Source of the DNA: Megaleporinus macrocephalus
Taxonomy: Eukaryota; Chordata; Actinopteri; Characiformes; Anostomidae
Reading direction: 5' to 3'
Assembly (NCBI GenBank): GCA_021613375.1
Contig: CM038705.1
Coordinates: 9,323,095 to 9,387,094 of the forward strand
Length of the DNA: 64,000 nt
The notes under the pieces were generated by a model that was not told the origin of the DNA, did not search any database, and worked only from the letters and a program-made list of their open reading frames with translations. Positions 58,151 through 64,000 of this stretch are shown here, piece by piece (position 1 is the first letter of the stretch; each line of letters starts with the position of its first letter). The position numbers were made by a program, and so were the translations under genes.

Positions 58151-59780
58151 GAAGGTTTTGACTGGCAGAAGGTTTAAACCAATTAATACACCACATGGGA
58201 GGAGTTTGAATAGGTGCTTTGTCATTGCTTTTATTATAGTAAGTTGCTTGGTATCTCATCAGACAGAATTATCTATTATCAACATCAATCACATAGTTGA
58301 GCTTTCCTTACTGGAGATAAGAATGTTGTAAAGAAAAATTTGAAAAATCCTGTAATACAGCACTAGGTGGGGTTGCACAGAGAGGATGAGAAAGCAAACA
58401 CAGGCATGGCTTTATGTACTGTAATGCAGCATCAAACTAGATTGATATAAATGGTGTTGTCTTATCCTACATCTATTTTTGTTAATCCGTCGACATATAT
58501 TGTATATTTAAGTTGATATACTGTCTATGCCTAAGAGCTGGAGTTTCATGAAATTAAAATAGTACAGGCGATTCTTAATCTGGACTGCAGGCAGGTTAGT
58601 CAAGCACACACACTCTATTTCTGTGAAGCCACGCTATTGTTGCATCTGCAGAATGAGGACTGACCTGGTCCTGCTTAAGTAGCCACAAAGTCCATGTGGC
58701 AATACTTATGAAAGCCAAACGGTCACAGTTGTTACTGGCCCTGCCCTACACAGACTGAGATCTCGCTGGAGTATTTGAATCACTTTAAAACATTATACAC
58801 AGTAGATGACCTAAATACTTTACAAATGACATTGCAACTGAAAACACTGTTGGATCAGTGCTACTTCTTCAATCGCTCATGTTGAACTGTATGCAACTGA
58901 ATGTATTTTTTGCTATAAATATAAATGGATTGTGTTGGATTTTTATTTTGGTATCGTCTCCAAAAACAGAACATTAGATCTTTTTAAAAACCTTCTAATG
59001 ACACATTTTTTATTTATTGTCGTTTCATTATCTACCCAAACCAGTTTGTTCAGATCGATTGAACTTAGTGATGTGGTGACAGATGATTAAAGATGACATA
59101 CTGTTTTAAGACTGAGCCTCATCCTAAAGGTAAAACAAGGTAAACATTAGAAACATTACATTATATTAAATAGTAAAAGCTTTTGATGTTCTGAGATCTA
59201 GCACCTGAGAAAGACATTTCCTAATATAGTTTTTTTCAGGTGCTGAAGTGCTAAAAACACAAAATAGAGAATAATATAATAGATTTAAAGAAATAAGCTA
59301 TGTTGAGATAGTGTGTAGTGCTAAACGATGGCAAAAAAACATGAACATCTTTAAATTGAACTTAAATATGGCTACATTAGGAGCTGACCTCATCTGAGAT
59401 TGATCACTGGGTGATTGCTTGGTATGAGGAAGAACCCCTTTACAAAGTTGCAAGTTTAAAAAGTCACAGAGTTCATGGAAAAATTGTTAATTTATATAGA
59501 ACTTTATGTACATAACTGGATTGTTTCTCAAATTTAACTGCTTACAAAATGACTCAACTGGAATATTTATTTATGTGAACATGTATTTGTATAGTAAATG
59601 TAATAATTTTACAGCAATTACAGCTGTATTTTTTTGTCTAAGAGAGCACCCAAATTATGTGCATTATAATAATATTAAAAAGAAGTAGAAGATAGGAGGA
59701 TAATTTATATTAGTGCTGTCATCTTTAGAATCATTTAGGCAGCTTTCCTTCCATCTGTTCTTGAAACTACCTAAACCTTT
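58150..59780. other. AT-rich intergenic, nothing recognised
   Basis: No coding or repeat structure recognised. Confidence 0.4.
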
Positions 59781-59908
59781 CACCTAGACTAGGCTGACTA
59801 TAGAGAACATTTGCAAGGAACCAGTTTTAAAGAACTGTCTGCTATGAGGAACTCATTGTCATATAATTTCAGTGAACAATGCTGATAGTTATGTGGGCAT
59901 GAGGAGAC

Positions 59909-59915
59909 TATATTA
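59909..59915 (+). promoter_or_regulatory. TATA-like site of copy C
   Basis: TATATTA aligns with the TATA boxes of the other copies, but the GATA-type site just upstream is altered (GAGGAGAC). Confidence 0.3.
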
Positions 59916-60160
59916 GTTCAGAAGGAAGGCAGATTGTTGTTCTACTCTCTGGGAAACTCAGCTAATCAGGTTTGTGGCTGTTCGCTCTTTTAATTGTTAA
60001 TAATTTAAACACAGTTGTGCTATATTTATGATAAAAAAGGTGAAATTTATTAATGTTTTTAAAATCAAATCCCAAAATACGTTTGCCGATAATTATTATT
60101 TTTCATTATTTAAACTGTTTGTAGGCTGACGGAAAAATCTTTTGACTGTTATTTGCAGTG

Positions 60161-60220
60161 ATGATGGATTTTCTTGCTTTTCTCCTGCTGAGCTTGTCTA
60201 TCTGCCCTGTGTTGTTAATG
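60161..60220 (+). CDS. Meprin-like copy C, exon 1 (inverted copy)
   Basis: On the plus strand a TGCAG acceptor is followed by ATGATGG and a 20-residue signal peptide starting MMDFLAFLLL, then GTGAGT. It is head to head with the main gene, whose promoter lies about 9 kb to the left. Confidence 0.75.
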
Positions 60221-60320
60221 GTGAGTCTACTAAAGGAAACATATTAGTCTCCTTTAGTACTTTATTAATACTATGCATTACGCAGCTACTTAAAGCTTTC
60301 TGTGTTCACTGTCTCCTCAG

Positions 60321-60333
60321 CCACCACCAACTG
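60321..60333 (+). CDS. Meprin-like copy C, exon 2 (13-nt microexon)
   Basis: CTCCTCAG, then 13 nt, then GTAAGC. It is the microexon shortened by 6 nt, so the frame is preserved. No exon 3 was found up to 64000; a gypsy element occupies 61.6 kb onward, so the remaining exons may lie beyond it or be missing. Confidence 0.6.
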
Positions 60334-61571
60334 GTAAGCTTTTGTTTTTTGTATTTATATGTTGATGTGTGTTTTCTTTAGTTTCTGAAATGATGTATTA
60401 TTTGTTGAAAGCTTCATTTTAATATTTATATTTAATATGTATATTTTAAAAGACGTCTATGTATCATGTTGCAGTGATATCCATTTAGTTAGCATGGCCT
60501 GTGTTGTAATAGCACTTTGTGTAGTGAGTGACTGCTTAGAGCATGAGAGGATTAAGAAATAAAGCTGGAGACAGATCTGGAATATAGGCAAACTTCCTAG
60601 GAAAAGTCATCATCTTAAAGGCTTCTCTTAAAATCCCAATATACGCCTTAGTGTCACAGTATCTTCTCACATATGCATGGCATTTATTCTGTGGGCACTG
60701 ATGCCTCCTAGACTATCACACATGGTCCCTTTTGTCTTTGACACTGCAAACGTAGCAGCTGTTTTCTCAAAAACAAGCTGAAACAGGCTCCCTCTGACCA
60801 CAGCACACACTTACACTGTGTTTCAGATCTTTTGAGATGAGCTTGTTCCCAAAGAATTATAGCTTGATCAAAATATTTTAACTAGCAATGTTAAATAAAG
60901 TCCAACTTGTTTTCAGATGTTTGATTTCAGACGATGGTTTTAAATGCCAAGCTGTAGCATAGAAGCATAGAGAGTATTTAGCTCTTCTAGAAGTGCAGCA
61001 CTGGCGTTTTCCACAGAATGAGGCTCCTTCTTAAAGTCTGTTATAGTGTGTACCCCTTCACATTGGTGATATCAAACTGGGCTTCCAGGTTAGCCTGTAC
61101 TCACAGCTGGTCTTACAGAGAGCATAGCAGCATTTTATATTCCTTCATGTTTCATGTTTAAAAACAGTAGTATGTGCGTACTGCATGAACTTCACAGTAA
61201 GGGCATGGTTTCTGATTGGGGTAGATCTCTGTTGTTGTAACTTCTCTTTTTGCCGTCAGAATGAAGAGGGAGACCAGTTCAGAGTTTTAAGCTTGTTTAA
61301 TTTGGAATTGCAGAACCGTCTTGTCATAAAGGCCCCCTACTGTCGGGGACAACAAAACAGGATGTTCTCGCACTCAGAGCCTTCTGTCTATTAAGATTAA
61401 TACAAGCTAGTTAAGCTATATAAAAGTTATATAACTTATATAAAAGAAAAAACACTGTTAAGTTAGCACGCGGTCTAAACCTGACAAAAAGGCCGGCTCT
61501 CCTGCCTCTCTTCTGACCTCTGTAGCGTTTGCTCAGCTGAGCAGCCCAATTAGTCTGCAATGGTAATACAC

Positions 61572-62250
61572 TGTGTCGCCCTTTTCGGGCCGCGGCTTTG
61601 ACCAAGAACAGAGACCAAGCGGATGTGAACATAAACAACCCCGTAGGGGAATTTATTAAGGCCTCCAAGGGCGGCAGTCCAGCAAAAAAAGAAGGGAAAA
61701 AACAAAAATACCCAAAAATTTACCCCAAAACCCCGAAGGAGAGGGAGAGATCCTGGTGTCCGGTATGTCTCCGTCTCCTAACAGCGAAAAAAGGGGGGGG
61801 GGGGTGTTCTCCAGGCGCCGGCTTGCCTTTAACCGCCACGATCCTCAGCGTTCCGCCTGAGAGTCAGAGAGGGGAGGGGGGGGGGGAAGGCGGCGTTCAG
61901 TCTCCTGCCGGATCGGCAATAGAAAGAGGGGGAAAAAAAGAGAAAAAACACAGAGAGCAGGGTTAGTCAGAGCGGCTGCATTCGTCCCAATCACCTCCCT
62001 TCTTGTCCTGGCGTTGGGGTTTTTTATCTCCCCGCTGTTGCCGTCTGTGAGCGGATTCAGGTGGGACGATTATTGTTCGCGGGCCCTGCGTGATTAACGA
62101 GCCCCGCCCCCTGGCCACGTGCAGGCTTCGGCTGTCCACAACATTGGTGCTGTACCAACACGTGGCTTCCGCGCCTGAAAACCCTCTGTTGTCCTGGGAG
62201 GGAACGTGCGTCCTGCCGGGCCGGCGCTGGGTGGCACAGGGTCGGCCACA
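61572..62250 (-). repeat. 3' LTR of the gypsy element
   Basis: On the minus strand a purine tract AAGGGGGGGAGAC (62251-62263) is followed by TGTGGCC. The proposed LTR runs 679 bp to GGCGACACA at 61572 and holds AATAAA near 61643. The outer boundary is inferred from TGTG/CACA ends; the 5' LTR is outside the window. Confidence 0.65.
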
Positions 62251-64000
62251 GTCTCCCCCCCTTAGAGACCTCCCAGGGCTACCCGAGAAGGCATGGTCGC
62301 TGTCGGGGAGACGTGAGAGTGCGTCCGCATTGGCGTTCAGGCGCCCAGGTCTATGCTGCACCTGGAACGAGAAACCCTGGAGCGAGAGAAATCAGCGTGT
62401 TATCCGGGGGTTGGTGTCCTTAGCCTTGGCTAGCCATTGCAGAGGAGCATGATCAGTAACCAGCGTGAAATGCCGACCTGTCAAGTAGAACTTGAGCTCC
62501 TCCACGGCCCATTTGATCGCCAACGCTTCTCTTTCCAGGGCAGCATAGCGGCGTTCTGCGGCGGAGAGTTTCCGGCTGATGAACAGGACTGGGTGTTCTT
62601 CCCCGTCGAAAATCTGGGTAAGGACTGCCCCTAGGCCCGTTTCCGAGGCGTCCGTCTGGACGATGAAAGGGAGGCCAAAGTCCGGGTTTTTCAACACAGG
62701 GGAGGAAGTAAGGTGGGTCTTGAGTGCCACAAATGCCTCTTCCGCGGCAGCTGTCCAGGTCAGCCGCTCCGGCTGGTTTTTCTTGGTGAGGTCTGAGAGA
62801 GGGGAGGCCAGAGAGGAAAAGTTGGGAACAAACCTTCTGTAATACCCCGCCAGCCCCATGAAGGCCCGTACTTCCTTCTTCGTCCGCGGCCGGGGCCAGT
62901 GCAAGATAGCTGCTATTTTCTTTTCTTGTGGCTGGAGTAGGCCCCGTCCTATCCGGTATCCTAAGTAGTGGGCTTCTGTGAGCCCGAGGTTACATTTGGC
63001 GGGGTTAGCCGTGAGTCCCGCCCCACGGAGCTCGGACAGAACCTTTTCCAGATGGAGTACATGTTCAGCCCACGTCTCGGAATGGATGATGACGTCATCC
63101 AGGTATGAGGCTGCATACTTGCGATGGGGTCTAAGAACGATGTCCATCAGTCGCTGGAAGGTGGCGGGTGCTCCATGGAGGCCGAACGGAAGAACCGTGT
63201 AATGCCAGTGCCCAGAGGGAGTGGAGAAAGCAGTCTTCTCGCGGGCCTCAGGGGCGAGCATGACCTGCCAATAGCCCTTTGTGAGGTCCAGGGTGGATAT
63301 GAACCGCGCCTTCCCCAGCTGGACAATGAGCTCATCTACCCGGGGCAGAGGGTATGAGTCAAAGTCTGTTACGGCATTGAGCTTCCGGAAGTCATTGCAA
63401 AACCTCCAGCTCCCATCCGGCTTTGGCACTAAGACGATGGGGCTGGACCAGGGACTAGCGGAGGGTTCTATGACTCCCAACTGGAGCATTCTGTCGATTT
63501 CCTCCTCGACGACCTGCCTTCGTGCTTCAGGGAGGCGGTACGGTCGCTGTCGCACCACCACATGGGGGGGGGGTGCGGAGGTGGTGTTGTACCACATGAG
63601 TTCGGCCTGGCTGGCTGGAGAAAACGTCCAGGAATCGATGGACTGTGGCTTCCAGCTGGTTATGCTGTTCCGGGGATAGGTCCTCGCCCTGGGGTACCGT
63701 ATGAGGCGGGGAGGAGACCTGGGCTAGAGCAGAGAGCAGAGGGACAGGCTCCAGCCAATTTTTCAGCAGATTTACATGGTATAATTGTTCGGGTTTTCTC
63801 TTACCAGGCTGCTCGAGCTTGTAGTTCACCTCACCCACCTTCTCCTTGATGGTGAACGGTCCCTGCCAGGAAGCGAGGAACTTGCAGGTGGTGGTGGGCA
63901 CAAGCAGCATGACTCTGTCTCCTGGCCGGAACTCACGGGGTTGGGCCGGCCGGTTGTAGACTCGCTGCTGGGCTCGTTGGGCGTCTAGCATGTGCTCTCG
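62251..64000 (-). mobile_element. Ty3/gypsy element with integrase end upstream of RT (Gmr1-like order), cut by window edge
   Basis: The 5' part (63991-63600) encodes an integrase C-terminal region: FRPGDRVMLLVPTTTCKFLA, WQGPFTIKEKVGEVNYKLEQ, LYHVNLLKNW. It is followed by RT (LGVIEPSASPWSSPIVLVPK, YLDDVI) and RNase H (QTDASETGLGAVL, VTDHAPLQWL). Two breaks: a run of ten G at 63564-63573 joins two frames, and a TGA at 62392-62394 stands where the family has Trp, after which the frame stays open through NANADALSRLPD. No integrase follows RNase H; the LTR does. Confidence 0.88.

Overview
The window looks like a vertebrate, most likely teleost fish, genome segment. It is AT-rich and intron-rich, and carries Tc1/mariner, hAT-like, L1-like and CR1/L2-like LINE copies, Ty3/gypsy copies and large minisatellites. 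No bacterial operons, CRISPR arrays or confident RNA genes were seen. The exact species cannot be read from the sequence.

The main gene is on the minus strand from 50742 down to 20321. It is a meprin-like member of the astacin/MAM/MATH family that I could assemble into 14 coding exons. All exon phases agree, and the total coding length is 1926 nt (641 residues plus stop). Order: signal peptide, very short propeptide, astacin domain, MAM, MATH, Thr-only stalk, hydrophobic C-terminal tail resembling a GPI signal. The EGF module usual in meprins is absent. The reading frame is intact, yet two astacin active-site residues are replaced: the general-base Glu of HExxH is Gln (H133-Q134-F-L-H137), and the Tyr of the SxMHY Met-turn is Ser (S188-L-M-H-S192). 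The three zinc-binding His remain. This predicts a secreted, membrane-tethered pseudoprotease.

Two further copies of the 5' part of the gene are present. Copy A (minus, 5945-4186) has exons 1-5 in frame and runs off the left edge. Copy C (plus, 60161-60333) has exons 1-2 and is inverted, head to head with the main gene. Flanking sequence is duplicated too: about 4.0-16.6 kb is colinear with about 46.8-56.8 kb. The locus is therefore a tandem and inverted gene cluster.

Layout: 0.25-1.2 kb TIR element; 1.2-1.8 LINE tail; 1.9-2.4 old DNA element; 4.2-6.2 copy A; 7.3-8.2 long-TIR element; 9.6-10.7 Tc1 relic; 13.2-13.9 L1 tail; 15.4-16.6 duplicated GC-richer block; 16.6-18.1 decayed gypsy; 20.3-50.7 main gene. 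Its introns hold a 92-bp satellite (21.85-22.4), a 39-bp perfect hairpin (24.3), nested hAT-like elements (27.07-27.96), a 5.3-kb 85-bp satellite (29.6-34.9), a LINE flanked by 38-bp minisatellites (37.7-40.05), a solo LTR (40.3-40.7), a Tc1 relic (41.4-41.9), and L1 fragments (43.7-46.7 and 47.9-49.2). After that come 51.1-59.9 intergenic DNA, 59.9-60.4 copy C, and 61.6-64.0 a gypsy element whose integrase end lies upstream of reverse transcriptase (Gmr1-like order), cut by the right edge.
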